Shown: one piece after another, positions 34,827 through 43,020 of the stretch
How positions within the stretch are numbered: the first letter of the stretch is position 1
How the letters are laid out: each line of letters starts with the position of its first letter
Assembly (NCBI GenBank): GCA_965260995.1
Contig: CBDHCD010000001.1
Location: 248,001-312,000, forward strand
Direction: 5' to 3'
Source: JBBROS01 sp965260995
Lineage (GTDB): Bacteria; Pseudomonadota; Alphaproteobacteria; Acetobacterales; Acetobacteraceae
DNA length: 64,000 nt
Notes under the pieces: generated by a model
What the model was told of the DNA's origin: nothing
Databases searched by the model: none
What the model saw: only the letters and a program-made list of their open reading frames with translations
Position numbers and translations under genes: made by a program

Positions 34827-37800
34827 TCACAGCAGGGTCGATGTCTCTGACACGCGGTGCAACCAGTCCTGGGCGGATCGCACCGGCAATGTCCGCGCCG
34901 CGGCGCTGAACACGCCCGCGCCCTGCCATTCGGCGCGGTTGCCGACGACGTAGAACGCCCGCTTGGCCCGCGTCACGGCGACGTTGAGCAGGTTGGGCGT
35001 GCCGCCGGCCCAGGCCCGTGATCCCGCGCTGGCGCCCTGGCCGGCGCCCAGCATCAGGATCACGGCCTCGGCCTCCTTGCCTTGGAAGGTGTGGACGGTG
35101 CCGACCCGCCTGTTCGCCCAAGCCTCGCGCTCGGCCCGCTTGTCCAGCCCCGGCAAGGCGGCCGGGGTGCTCGCCAGCAAGCTGCGCAGCCGCTGCGCCG
35201 GCTCGCGGAACGCGCAGATGACGTAAAGGTCCGGCGTCGCTTGCAACGCGGTGCAGAGGGCGCCGAGGGCGCGCGCGATCAGTTGCCCCTCGGCCTCCAC
35301 CCACTTGCCGGCAGAGGGCGCGTCCACGTCGATCCACGCCGAGGCGCCGAGCAGATCGCGCACGGGGGACGTGCCCTCCACCGTCGCGAACACCATCTGG
35401 CCCGCGTAGGCGACGGCGTTGGCAATGGCGAACATCGGCTGCTCGCAGCGGCGATGCACCAGCAGCGGCATGCCGGTGATCCGCGCGTCGCGTCCGGCGT
35501 CGCCGTCCATCACCGGGAAGCGGCCCTGGACCGGGCCAGCCCGGTCGGCCAGGGTCTGCGCCGACTGGCCCGGCGCCGCCCATCGTGCCGGGTCGGCGCC
35601 GAAACGCTCGACGATGAGCCGGGTGGTGTGGGCGGGAGTGGCGGCCACCGGCTCGATCTGCAACGGGTCGCCGATCACCACCGCGCGCCGCGACCGCCAG
35701 ACCGCGCCGACGGCGGCCTGCGGCGTCGCCTGCCCGGCCTCGTCGATCAGCAGCCAGCCGATGCTGCCCGCGCCGAACCCACGGAACATGCGGCCGATCG
35801 AGGCGAAGGTGGTGGACGCCACCGGCACGAGCAGGAAGAACGCGCCCCAGTCGGCCGCACTCGGCCAGGGAGCGTCGCCGCCTCCCAGCGCCTTGGCGAC
35901 GGCGTTCAGCGAAGGCTTCAGCGAGCGCGCCCCGGCGACGATGAAGGCGCGGTGCAGCCGGATCGCGGCGACGAACACCTCGTCCCGGGCGGCACGAAAG
36001 GCGCCGCCGTTCCACGGGCTGGCCTGATACAAGGCATCGGCCGGCTGCGACCAGAACCCGGGTCCAGGCGCCGCGCCGCCCAGCGCCGCCGTTGCCTGCT
36101 GAAGCTTTGAGGCCAGGTGCGACACTTCGTCGCGCAGGCCATCGCGTGCGGCCAACGCCGCCTGGCGTTCGGTGGCGCAACGCGCCGCGTCGGCTGTGGC
36201 CGCGGCAAGCCGGGCCTGCGCCGCTTCGGCCGCGGCCTGGGCGTCGCTCACGGCCGAGAGCTGCTGGCGCATCTCGCCCTCGTGCGTGCGCCAGGCCCTG
36301 GTGCGGAACAGGCGCCCGATCCACGACGGCGTCACCGACGAGAGGGCGGCGAGCTTGCCGGCCTCGATCACTTGTCGCCCGTGTTGCCTGTCCTGCTCAC
36401 CCGATGCCGCGGCCACGGCCTGCGCCGCGGCGGCCGCGTCCCGCTCGGCGATCACCAGGCGTTGCTCGGTCGTCGGGCGCTGCGCCTCCGCCTCACGCAG
36501 CCGCTGTGCCACGGCATCGAGGGCCTCCGCCTCCGCGCGCAGCCGGCGGCACCGGTCGAGCGCCTGACGGAAGGCGTCCCGCGCCGCCCGCCAGTCCGCC
36601 ATCGCCTCCGGCCACCGGGGCGGCGGATCGGCCTGCGCCAGCTTGCCCGGCGGCTTGTCGCGGTTGCGGGACGCGTCCGGCCAGGCGACCTGGTTGAGCC
36701 AGTCGTTGAGGCCCCACTCCTCGTCCCACCACACGTCGTTGACGAAGCGGCGGCGGTGGGACGCGCGCCCGAGCCGGGCGGCCATCAATCCCCAGGCCCG
36801 CTCGCCCTCGGTCGCCCCCGGTTCCAGGCGCAAGGCGGCGGTGGCGGTGTGGGCGAAGTGATCGAGGCCGCGCTCCGACCACAGGGAGGCATCCAGCGCC
36901 TTGTCGCGCACCGGCAGTTCGAGGCTGACGTTCTCGACCGCGGCGTTGTTCGTGCTCGCGACCACGATGGCGAAGTCCATCAGGTCCAGGCCCTCGACCC
37001 CGGCCCTGGGATCGTCCAGCCCGGCCAGCGCCTCGGCGCGGCGCACCAGGACGTGGGCGACCAGGTCGCGCAGCAGGGTGGTCTTGCCGGTTCCCGGCGG
37101 GCCGTTCACGGCGGCGAGGCCGGACTGCTCGAGGTCGCGCACGGCGGCGTTGACCGCGACCTGTTGCAGCAAGGTCAGGGGGTGCAGCCCCGGGCCAGGC
37201 CAGCGAGCCAAGGGGAACAGCTCGGGCCGCAGCAGCGAGGACAGCCGTGCCCGGTCGGCCAAAGGGTTCCACGGCTGTTCGGGCGGATGGAGGCCGAGGT
37301 AGCTCGCCGCGGCCCGCGGCAGGGTCTCGGCTTCGCGCAGCACGCGCCCGAGGTCCGTCAGGTGGAAGCTCGACAGGATGTCGGCGGCGGGCGGCGACTT
37401 GCTCACCACCGCGACCGCGCAGGGCGTAACGACCCAAAGCTCGGGCGGGAGGGCGAAGGCGTCCCGGAGATCGGCCGACACGCGGCGCAGATCGCGCCAG
37501 GTGAGCGAGCGCGGCCGGCTCCCGGCGCCGGTCGGGGTGAGCGCGCCCGCGACGCGCCGCTTGGCATCCGGCTCGTGCTCGTTCCAGGTCGCCAGGCATT
37601 CGGGATCGCCGCCGCCCAGCAGGTGGCCGACGCCCCAGGCGAAGCTGGCCAGGGCCAGGCTGTCCGGCACCAGCGTGCCCCACTCGTCCAGCACCACGGA
37701 GGCGGCGACGACGTGGCCGTCGAGGGTGCGATGGGTCTCCTCGTCCGGCTCCTGCCCGAACACGGCATCCAGCCGCTCGAAGGCCTGCCGGGCCGGAAGG

Positions 37801-38111
37801 GCGGCCAGCACCACGCAATACCAGGACCGCGGCTGCTCCGCCGACCCGGCCGGGGGCGACGCGCCTGGCTCGTCCCCGGCCTCGCTCGCGTCCGCGCCCT
37901 CGGCGCGCAAGGGCCAGGGCGTCAGGTCGTGGTCGGTGGGTGGCCGGGTCAGCGCCGGGTCGTCATCAGCGACCGTCCAGGTGTTGCGCTGCCGCCCGTG
38001 CTTGTCGGCGGCGAAGCCGCTCCAGTCGGCCTTGACCATGAGCGGCGCCAGCACCTCGATCGCCAGCCAGGATCGGATGACCCGGCGCACCGTCTCGGGA
38101 GTTGCGGCCAT
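34827..38111 (-). CDS. UPF1-like superfamily 1 helicase
   Basis: A 1094-residue AAA_11/AAA_12-type (UPF1/DNA2) helicase. Motif I GPPGTGKTTLLRDLV lies about one third in, Ia-like VVASTNNAAVENV follows, and motif II is WLLIDEAGQATPQ. Motif III is VVIGDPLQIEPVA, motif V is VGTVHTFQGKEAEAVILM and motif VI is NVAVTRAKRAFYVVGN. A long Glu/Arg/Ala-rich segment between motifs Ia and II is probably a coiled coil. The first ~330 residues are not assignable. Start is ATG 38111 (a further 12 codons upstream are possible). It stands alone among mobile remnants; a defence or DNA-processing role is possible but unproven. Confidence 0.85.
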   Translation of the reverse strand: MAATPETVRRVIRSWLAIEVLAPLMVKADWSGFAADKHGRQRNTWTVADDDPALTRPPTDHDLTPWPLRAEGADASEAGDEPGASPPAGSAEQPRSWYCVVLAALPARQAFERLDAVFGQEPDEETHRTLDGHVVAASVVLDEWGTLVPDSLALASFAWGVGHLLGGGDPECLATWNEHEPDAKRRVAGALTPTGAGSRPRSLTWRDLRRVSADLRDAFALPPELWVVTPCAVAVVSKSPPAADILSSFHLTDLGRVLREAETLPRAAASYLGLHPPEQPWNPLADRARLSSLLRPELFPLARWPGPGLHPLTLLQQVAVNAAVRDLEQSGLAAVNGPPGTGKTTLLRDLVAHVLVRRAEALAGLDDPRAGVEGLDLMDFAIVVASTNNAAVENVSLELPVRDKALDASLWSERGLDHFAHTATAALRLEPGATEGERAWGLMAARLGRASHRRRFVNDVWWDEEWGLNDWLNQVAWPDASRNRDKPPGKLAQADPPPRWPEAMADWRAARDAFRQALDRCRRLRAEAEALDAVAQRLREAEAQRPTTEQRLVIAERDAAAAAQAVAAASGEQDRQHGRQVIEAGKLAALSSVTPSWIGRLFRTRAWRTHEGEMRQQLSAVSDAQAAAEAAQARLAAATADAARCATERQAALAARDGLRDEVSHLASKLQQATAALGGAAPGPGFWSQPADALYQASPWNGGAFRAARDEVFVAAIRLHRAFIVAGARSLKPSLNAVAKALGGGDAPWPSAADWGAFFLLVPVASTTFASIGRMFRGFGAGSIGWLLIDEAGQATPQAAVGAVWRSRRAVVIGDPLQIEPVAATPAHTTRLIVERFGADPARWAAPGQSAQTLADRAGPVQGRFPVMDGDAGRDARITGMPLLVHRRCEQPMFAIANAVAYAGQMVFATVEGTSPVRDLLGASAWIDVDAPSAGKWVEAEGQLIARALGALCTALQATPDLYVICAFREPAQRLRSLLASTPAALPGLDKRAEREAWANRRVGTVHTFQGKEAEAVILMLGAGQGASAGSRAWAGGTPNLLNVAVTRAKRAFYVVGNRAEWQGAGVFSAAARTLPVRSAQDWLHRVSETSTLL

Positions 38112-38306
38112 GTCCGCATTCTTCCGTGCGATCGGGCCTGACCGCAAGGGAGGTGCGGCCGGGCGTGGGCGGCCAGATCACGCACGAGCAGGACGACCTC
38201 GTGGCATGCACCCGTCAGCGGCTGTCCGCACCCGCACCAGGGCGGCAGGGCCACGATGCTGCTGCAAGCTTCGGCTGCCTGCCTCGCCCTGCGAGGCCGA
38301 ACCCAG

Positions 38307-38717
38307 TCAGCGCCAGACCTGCGGGGCCACGTGCGCTGGGGGCGTGCCGGCCAGGCCGAGCTGCCCGGCGCGGTCCAGTCGGTGCTTGACCGAGGACGGT
38401 TGCCATCGCGTCCCGCCGCGGGGAGTGCGCTCGCGCATGGCCTCGAGCTGGGTGGCGACCTGCTGTAACGTGCGATCGGGAGCCGCCGCGTTGATGCCCC
38501 TGACCAGGCGCACCAGCCGGTCGTCGCCCCTTTGCCGGCGGGCTCGGCCCAGCAGCGCCGCCTCGACAGTGCCCTCGCTTACCAGCCGCTTCACTGTTCG
38601 CCGCAGCCGCTCCGCCGTCCAGCTCTCATCCTGCCCGTGGTTAGAACCCGGACCACGTCGCCCCAGAACTGGTCCGGGTGCATCCGCCCTACGGTGGGCA
38701 GCCGGCAGCGAGAACAT
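38307..38717 (-). pseudogene. serine recombinase C-terminal remnant
   Basis: A frame whose peptide (LQQVATQLEAMRERTPRGGT then RWQPSSVKHRLDRAGQLG) matches the C-terminal HTH-like part of large resolvase/invertase-type site-specific recombinases. The catalytic N-terminal serine domain is absent. It is probably the residue of a transposon or phage integrase adjacent to the helicase. Confidence 0.55.
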
Positions 38718-38743
38718 GCCTTGCGGGATGCATGCGATCGTTG

Positions 38744-39112
38744 TCAGCGACGGCCCTCGATCTCACACGCCCGATGCCAATACTCATCCGCCCGACCTTC
38801 CGGGCAGCCCTCTTGCTGCCAGAGCAAGTACGCGCGCTCGCGGATGCGCTGCTCGGCTCTCTCCTGCGTTTGGCATTTGGTGATCAGAACGTCGGCATAT
38901 GGCGTGAGCGGCCCGCCGCGGCTGACGTGCGGCCTCGTATGCAGGCTCTCGATCTCCACCTCGGGTACGATCCGCAGGAGGCTGGCAAGCTTCAACGCCT
39001 CTTGTTCAGGGTCCACAGCTTTCGGGCTGCCATCCTGGTCCTCCACGACGATCGGGAAGACGTGCAGGACCGTTTCCCTGGCGTTCAATACGTCAACCAA
39101 GCACTCTTTCAT
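38744..39112 (-). CDS. DUF2934-containing small protein
   Basis: A 122-residue protein from ATG 39112 (GGAG 9 bp upstream). The C-terminus ERIRERAYLLWQQEGCPEGR followed by ADEYWHRACEIEG is a DUF2934 domain, a short helical motif common in alphaproteobacteria and often on plasmids. The N-terminus (VDVLNARETVLHVFPIVVED) is a separate beta-rich part with no named family. Function unknown. Confidence 0.7.
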   Translation of the reverse strand: MKECLVDVLNARETVLHVFPIVVEDQDGSPKAVDPEQEALKLASLLRIVPEVEIESLHTRPHVSRGGPLTPYADVLITKCQTQERAEQRIRERAYLLWQQEGCPEGRADEYWHRACEIEGRR

Positions 39113-39175
39113 ATGATGGGCTCCACGACGGGTCTTCTCAGGAGGGGGAGGACCAGGCGCTAGAGCGCAGGCCAC

Positions 39176-39514
39176 ATCGCCATGACCTACACGGCGTTGC
39201 CTAATGGCGGGTTAAGATCCTGGCAGCTTCGCCCGCCGGATTGAGGTGGCGGGAACCGGCGTCCTCGTACCTGCAATGTTGCCGGAGCCAGTTGGCAGGG
39301 CAGGTCAATCGTTTGAGGACGGCCAGGACAGGACGGCTGCGCTGGGAGCAGTTTGGCGCGGATCAGCCGCCTGCTGGACTGAAACGTTTCTCCAATCGTC
39401 CCGAGGTCTCTCTACGACGATCCGAAAGGTGCGGCAGACGCGGTCGCTTGCGGGCTGGCGGTCACGATCATGCAGCTTCGGCAGATGATCAGCCCGGCCG
39501 TCGATCTCTCGTCG
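39176..39514. other. no recognisable gene
   Basis: About 340 bp between the DUF2934 gene and the MazF stop. Short frames are present on both strands but none shows a family pattern or a ribosome binding site. Confidence 0.4.
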
Positions 39515-39841
39515 TCAAAGCCGCAATTGAAGCCGGACCGCTCGGCCGATCGCGTTCATATGCCGCGCTTCCAGAGCGCCGAGCCGTCGCATCAGCCGCC
39601 GCTTGCTGGCGGTGGTGATCTGGTCGGCCATGGCCTTGCGCCGTTCTCCATTGAGCGTGACGTGCGCTTCCGCTGGATAGAGCCGCTCAACCTGGTTTGA
39701 GACCGGCGCCACTTGGACACGGTTGAGCAGTGCGTTGGCGGTGTCGTTGCTGAGGACAACGGCGGGCCGGATCTTCTGGATCTCGCCGCCGATGGCGGCG
39801 TCGAACGAAACGAGCCAGACCTCGCCACGCTGTGGCGTCAG
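39515..39841 (-). CDS. mazF: MazF/PemK-type mRNA interferase
   Basis: About 108 residues of a MazF-fold endoribonuclease: LTPQRGEVWLVSFDAAIGGE, IQKIRPAVVLSNDTANA, and VQVAPVSNQVERLYPAEAHV containing the usual PITS-like loop (here APVS). It ends in helices typical of PemK. No ATG lies at the expected N-terminus. The frame is open upstream, and the best-placed initiator is a CTG at 39841 just after the antitoxin stop, implying translational coupling. The start is therefore uncertain. Confidence 0.75.
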   Translation of the reverse strand: MTPQRGEVWLVSFDAAIGGEIQKIRPAVVLSNDTANALLNRVQVAPVSNQVERLYPAEAHVTLNGERRKAMADQITTASKRRLMRRLGALEARHMNAIGRAVRLQLRL

Positions 39842-39845
39842 GTTT

Positions 39846-40079
39846 TCACTGATGCTGTAACGGTCGGACGTCGACGGCCAGGCCTTCGCTCCAGGCGTCA
39901 GCTGCTGTCTCACGTGCTTGGTCGGCCGCCATGGCGGCGTAGCCGGCTGCGAGATCCTGTCCGACGACGTTGGGGCGGGCGAGATCGTTGAGGAAGCGGC
40001 TGATGCGTCGACGGCCGATGACGCGGTGCAGTCCGTCGTAGACCTCAGCATCGACCGTGATCGTCAGCTTTTTCTGCAC
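39846..40079 (-). CDS. ribbon-helix-helix antitoxin of MazF pair
   Basis: A 77-residue protein starting at GTG 40079 with AAGGAGT upstream. KKLTITVDAEVYDGLHRVIG then RRRISRFLNDLARP is an RHH-type DNA-binding domain, and the C-terminal tail AADQARETAADAWSEGLAVD would bind the toxin. The gene precedes mazF with 4 bp between them. It is the antitoxin by position and fold. Confidence 0.8.
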   Translation of the reverse strand: MQKKLTITVDAEVYDGLHRVIGRRRISRFLNDLARPNVVGQDLAAGYAAMAADQARETAADAWSEGLAVDVRPLQHQ

Positions 40080-40185
40080 GGCAAGACTCCTTGACGCATT
40101 GCCATACGTGTTGAGAAGGACTGCCTGCAAGGCCCGTTGCGCCACACGCGCCCACCGTTGAGGCGCCTGCGAGTGGCTGCCCTCT

Positions 40186-41313
40186 CTACAGCACGCCGTT
40201 GAGCGGGTGGCTGTCGAAGGGGTCGCCGGCTTCGAGGTAGTCGTCGAGCACGCTGTAGCTCTTGTGCCGGCCGAGGCGCTTGAGCCGGGTCGGGTGCACG
40301 CCGCGGTCCATGCCGGTGGTGAGCGCGCCACGCTTGAGGCTGTGGCCGCCGAGGGCGGCGCGGTCGTAGCCGGCCGCCGCCGCCCGCGCCTGCACGATGC
40401 GGGCCACGGTGCCGGCGTCGATCGCCGCGTGCCCGAGCACGAGGATGAGGAGGGGGGTCGGCCGCGGCCCTCGGGTCGGCGGCCGCCACAGCCGGCGGAA
40501 CATCGGGCCTTCGATGATGCCCGCGGCCGCTTGCCAGCGGCGCAGGGCGCGCACCGGGCACAGCGCGGTGGCGCCGTACGGCAGGGCGACGGTGACGGCG
40601 CGGCCGGCGCGTTCACCCTTGGAATGCGGCAGGGTGAGGCGCAGCCCGCGCTCGCGCGCCTCGAGGTGCTCGACGCGGATCGCCGCCAACTCCGAACGCC
40701 GCAACGCGCCGGCGAAGCCGACCAGCAGCAGGGCGCGGTCGCGCAGGCCGGCCAGGTCATCGGGGATGGGGGCGATGATCTCGCGCAGGATGTCGGCGGT
40801 GACGGCGAGCTTGCGGGCTGGTTGCCGGCCGAGCCGGGCCGCGTCCCGCTGGATGCCGGCCAGGGTCTCGGCGACCTGCGCCTCGGCGGTGGGCACGGGG
40901 AGGCCCGCGATGAAGTGCAGGTAGCGGATGGCGGCCCGGCGCAGGCCGATGGTGTTGGCCGAGAGGCCGCGGCCGTGGCTGTCGGCGAGGAAGGCGCCGA
41001 CGTCGGCGGCGCGGCCGGGCAGGGGGCAAAGGCCGTGGGCTTCGCACCAGTCGCACCAGGCGCGCACGCCGGCGCGGTAGGCCCGCCGGGTATTGGCGGC
41101 CTTGGCCCGGCGGGCGTAGGCGTCGGCAGCCTGGCGGGCGGTCTCGACGGTGCCGTCGGGGGCCGGGACCACGGCGTCCGCGGCGGTGTCGAACCAGTCG
41201 CGCACGGCGCTCGGGCTCGGCGCCGTGAACCCGAGAGGCTTGCTGGCTGGAAGCGGGACCTCGGCGGCGCTGCCGGTGCGAAGCGGGTTCGCGCTGTCGG
41301 CGCTGTCGTCCAT
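40186..41313 (-). CDS. tyrosine recombinase/integrase (active-type)
   Basis: A 375-residue tyrosine recombinase. The SAM-like core-binding domain is around ANTRRAYRAGVRAWCDWCEA. Catalytic residues visible are Arg in FAGALRRSELAAI, Lys in LPHSKGERAG, His-x-x-Arg in GGHSLKRGALTTG, His/Trp-equivalent in LGRHKSYSVLDDY, and the nucleophile Tyr in that last motif. Start at ATG 41313 (MDDSADSANPL). It is divergent from a second, degenerate recombinase gene across a palindromic region that may be its recombination site or operator. Confidence 0.9.
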   Translation of the reverse strand: MDDSADSANPLRTGSAAEVPLPASKPLGFTAPSPSAVRDWFDTAADAVVPAPDGTVETARQAADAYARRAKAANTRRAYRAGVRAWCDWCEAHGLCPLPGRAADVGAFLADSHGRGLSANTIGLRRAAIRYLHFIAGLPVPTAEAQVAETLAGIQRDAARLGRQPARKLAVTADILREIIAPIPDDLAGLRDRALLLVGFAGALRRSELAAIRVEHLEARERGLRLTLPHSKGERAGRAVTVALPYGATALCPVRALRRWQAAAGIIEGPMFRRLWRPPTRGPRPTPLLILVLGHAAIDAGTVARIVQARAAAAGYDRAALGGHSLKRGALTTGMDRGVHPTRLKRLGRHKSYSVLDDYLEAGDPFDSHPLNGVL

Positions 41314-41368
41314 GGCCTCTCCGGGCGGCCCACGGCCGCGTTGCCGGCAGGATTCTAGCGGGCCCATC

Positions 41369-41398
41369 TACGCCCGACAAGCACACTTATCGGGCATA
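41369..41398. other. candidate recombinase core site between divergent integrases
   Basis: Two 13-bp arms in inverted orientation, TACGCCCGACAAG and CTTATCGGGCATA, separated by CACA. The arms match at 11 of 13 positions. This geometry (11-13 bp arms, short centre) is like XerC/XerD or integrase core sites. It lies 56 bp before the start of the active-type integrase. It could instead be an operator for autoregulation. Confidence 0.5.
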
Positions 41399-41426
41399 GA
41401 GAAAACCGCGGAAACGTTTACCAGAG

Positions 41427-41450
41427 TTAATAAAGGCTCGCCTTAATCAA
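41427..41450. repeat. second inverted repeat in the integrase intergenic region
   Basis: TTAATAAAGG-ctcg-CCTTAATCAA: arms of 10 bp matching at 8 positions, AT-rich in a GC-rich window. It is located upstream of the degenerate recombinase gene. It may be a promoter element, an accessory binding site or a small hairpin. Confidence 0.4.
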
Positions 41451-41524
41451 GGAAGGCGGCCAAGCTCAGACGGTTGGCGGTGGCGCGTGTCATGGCGCAG
41501 CAGGCGGGAAAGGGCAGGGACGGG

Positions 41525-42370
41525 ATGAGCGGAACCGACGGCCAGCGCGGCGTCACGGCGGACGCGGCCGGCCCCACCCCGGCGGGCGCGGACCAGGCGC
41601 GCACCGCCGCCGCCAGGCCAGCGCGTCGGCACGCCCCTGAGACCCGGCGCGCCTACGCCGCCGACTGGGCCGCCTTCGCCGCCTGGGGCCGGCGCTCGGG
41701 CCATCCCGCGCTGCCCGCCGCGCCCGCCACCGTGTGCGCCTACCTCGACAGCCTGGCCGGCCGGCTCGGCCCCGGCGCGCTGGCCCGCCGCGTCGCCGCC
41801 ATCGCCGCCCAGCACCGCGCCGCCGGACATTCGCCGCCCAGCGCGGACCCGAACGTGCGCGCCCGGCTCCGCACCGTCCGCAGCCTGGCCCGGGCCGAGG
41901 CGGATGCCGCGCCGGCGCCGCGGCCGCGTGTCCGCCGGCACCCGCGGCCCGGCCCGGCGACCCTCGCGCGCCTGGCCGCCCTCTGCCTGGGCGACACCGC
42001 CGGGCAGCGCGACCGCTGCCTGCTGCTGCTGCTGGCCGCCGGCCTGCCCGGCCCCACCGTGCTCGCCCTCGACGCCGAGCACGTGCGCGAAACCCGGCAC
42101 GGCCTCGAGCTGCTGCTCGGAGGAGAGGAACCGGACGCGGCGGCCGAACGGCGCGCCCTGGTTCGCGGGCCGGTGCCGGGACAGTGCCCGGTGCGGGCGT
42201 TGCAGGACTGGCTGACGGCGTCGGACGGCCGTTTCGGCCCGGTGTTCCGCAAGGTGGACCGCTGGGGCAACGTCGAGCACCAGCGGCTCAGCGCCGACGG
42301 CCTGCGCCGCATCGTGCGCCGCCGGGCCACGGCGTGGCGCAAACGCCGCCGCGCGGACCAGGCCGTGTGA
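41525..42370 (+). CDS. degenerate tyrosine-recombinase-like protein
   Basis: A 281-residue protein with the integrase core-binding domain (APETRRAYAADWAAFAAWGR, VCAYLDSLAGRLGPGALARR). Its catalytic domain is eroded. The first catalytic Arg position reads AAGLPGPTVLALDAEHV, no HxxR box is visible, and the chain ends in AWRKRRRADQAV without the Tyr motif. It probably binds DNA but cannot cleave, perhaps regulating the divergent active integrase. The ATG at 41525 is chosen for the purine-rich run just upstream; TTG 41474 and ATG 41492 are alternatives. Its stop overlaps the next gene's GTG. Confidence 0.7.
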   Translation: MSGTDGQRGVTADAAGPTPAGADQARTAAARPARRHAPETRRAYAADWAAFAAWGRRSGHPALPAAPATVCAYLDSLAGRLGPGALARRVAAIAAQHRAAGHSPPSADPNVRARLRTVRSLARAEADAAPAPRPRVRRHPRPGPATLARLAALCLGDTAGQRDRCLLLLLAAGLPGPTVLALDAEHVRETRHGLELLLGGEEPDAAAERRALVRGPVPGQCPVRALQDWLTASDGRFGPVFRKVDRWGNVEHQRLSADGLRRIVRRRATAWRKRRRADQAV

Positions 42371-43020
42371 GGACCGTGGGGGCCCGCCAGGCCGTGGAGG
42401 CGACCCGAAGCGGTGAGGCGGCCGGCGATGGCGCCGGCCAGGGCGCGGCACCGTTGGCGCTGGCGCACACCGACTGGCTGTATCATCGGCTCACGGTTAC
42501 TGGGCCCGCGGACGGGGTGGCCGCGTTCCGCGAGGGTGCCGCCGGTGCCGGCGTCATCCCGTGGCGGCTCGACCTCGACCGCATGGAAGAGGACTGGGTT
42601 CACCGCCTGCTGGCGCCGCCGCGCCGGTTGGGCCTCGCGGGCGCCCGGGTGCTGGCCCGCCAGCTGCGCGACGCCGTGGCCCTGCGGCACGACGCGGCGA
42701 CCGGCCTGGTCGGCCACGGCCGCGCCTGCCGGCTCGACCTGCATGCGCTCGTGCCGGTTCCGGACGCGATGCTGCGGCTCGGCCCCGACCACCCGGACGC
42801 CCTCGCCTGGCTGTGGGCGCGCTGGGGCACCACGGCCGCGCTGCGCCACGTCGCCGCGGCGCCGCCGCCCCGCCTGCGGCAGCCGCTGCCGGCCGGCACG
42901 GCGGCGTGGCGCTTGCGCTTCTGGTCGGCCGACTGGACCCCGTGGCGGGCGTTGGCGCAGGTGGCCACGGCCTGGCCTGATCTGCGCTTCGACATCCAGC
43001 CGGACTATGACGGCCCATGA
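42367..43020 (+). CDS. uncharacterised protein in integrase-scpA operon
   Basis: A 217-residue protein starting at a GTG that overlaps the previous stop. The core reads DWLYHRLTVTGPADGVAAFR, then EGAAGAGVIPWRLDLDRMEE, and ends LRFDIQPDYDGP. The alternating strand/helix pattern at the start looks like a ferredoxin-type fold, similar to small plasmid proteins, but no family was identified. It overlaps scpA by 4 bp (ATGA), so the three genes are translated together and may act in plasmid maintenance. Confidence 0.65.
   Translation: MRTVGARQAVEATRSGEAAGDGAGQGAAPLALAHTDWLYHRLTVTGPADGVAAFREGAAGAGVIPWRLDLDRMEEDWVHRLLAPPRRLGLAGARVLARQLRDAVALRHDAATGLVGHGRACRLDLHALVPVPDAMLRLGPDHPDALAWLWARWGTTAALRHVAAAPPPRLRQPLPAGTAAWRLRFWSADWTPWRALAQVATAWPDLRFDIQPDYDGP

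Noticed and set aside
36117..38141. 674-codon frame on the plus strand opposite the helicase
   Set aside because: Arg/Gly/Pro-rich low-complexity composition, no motif; the minus-strand helicase motifs explain the region.
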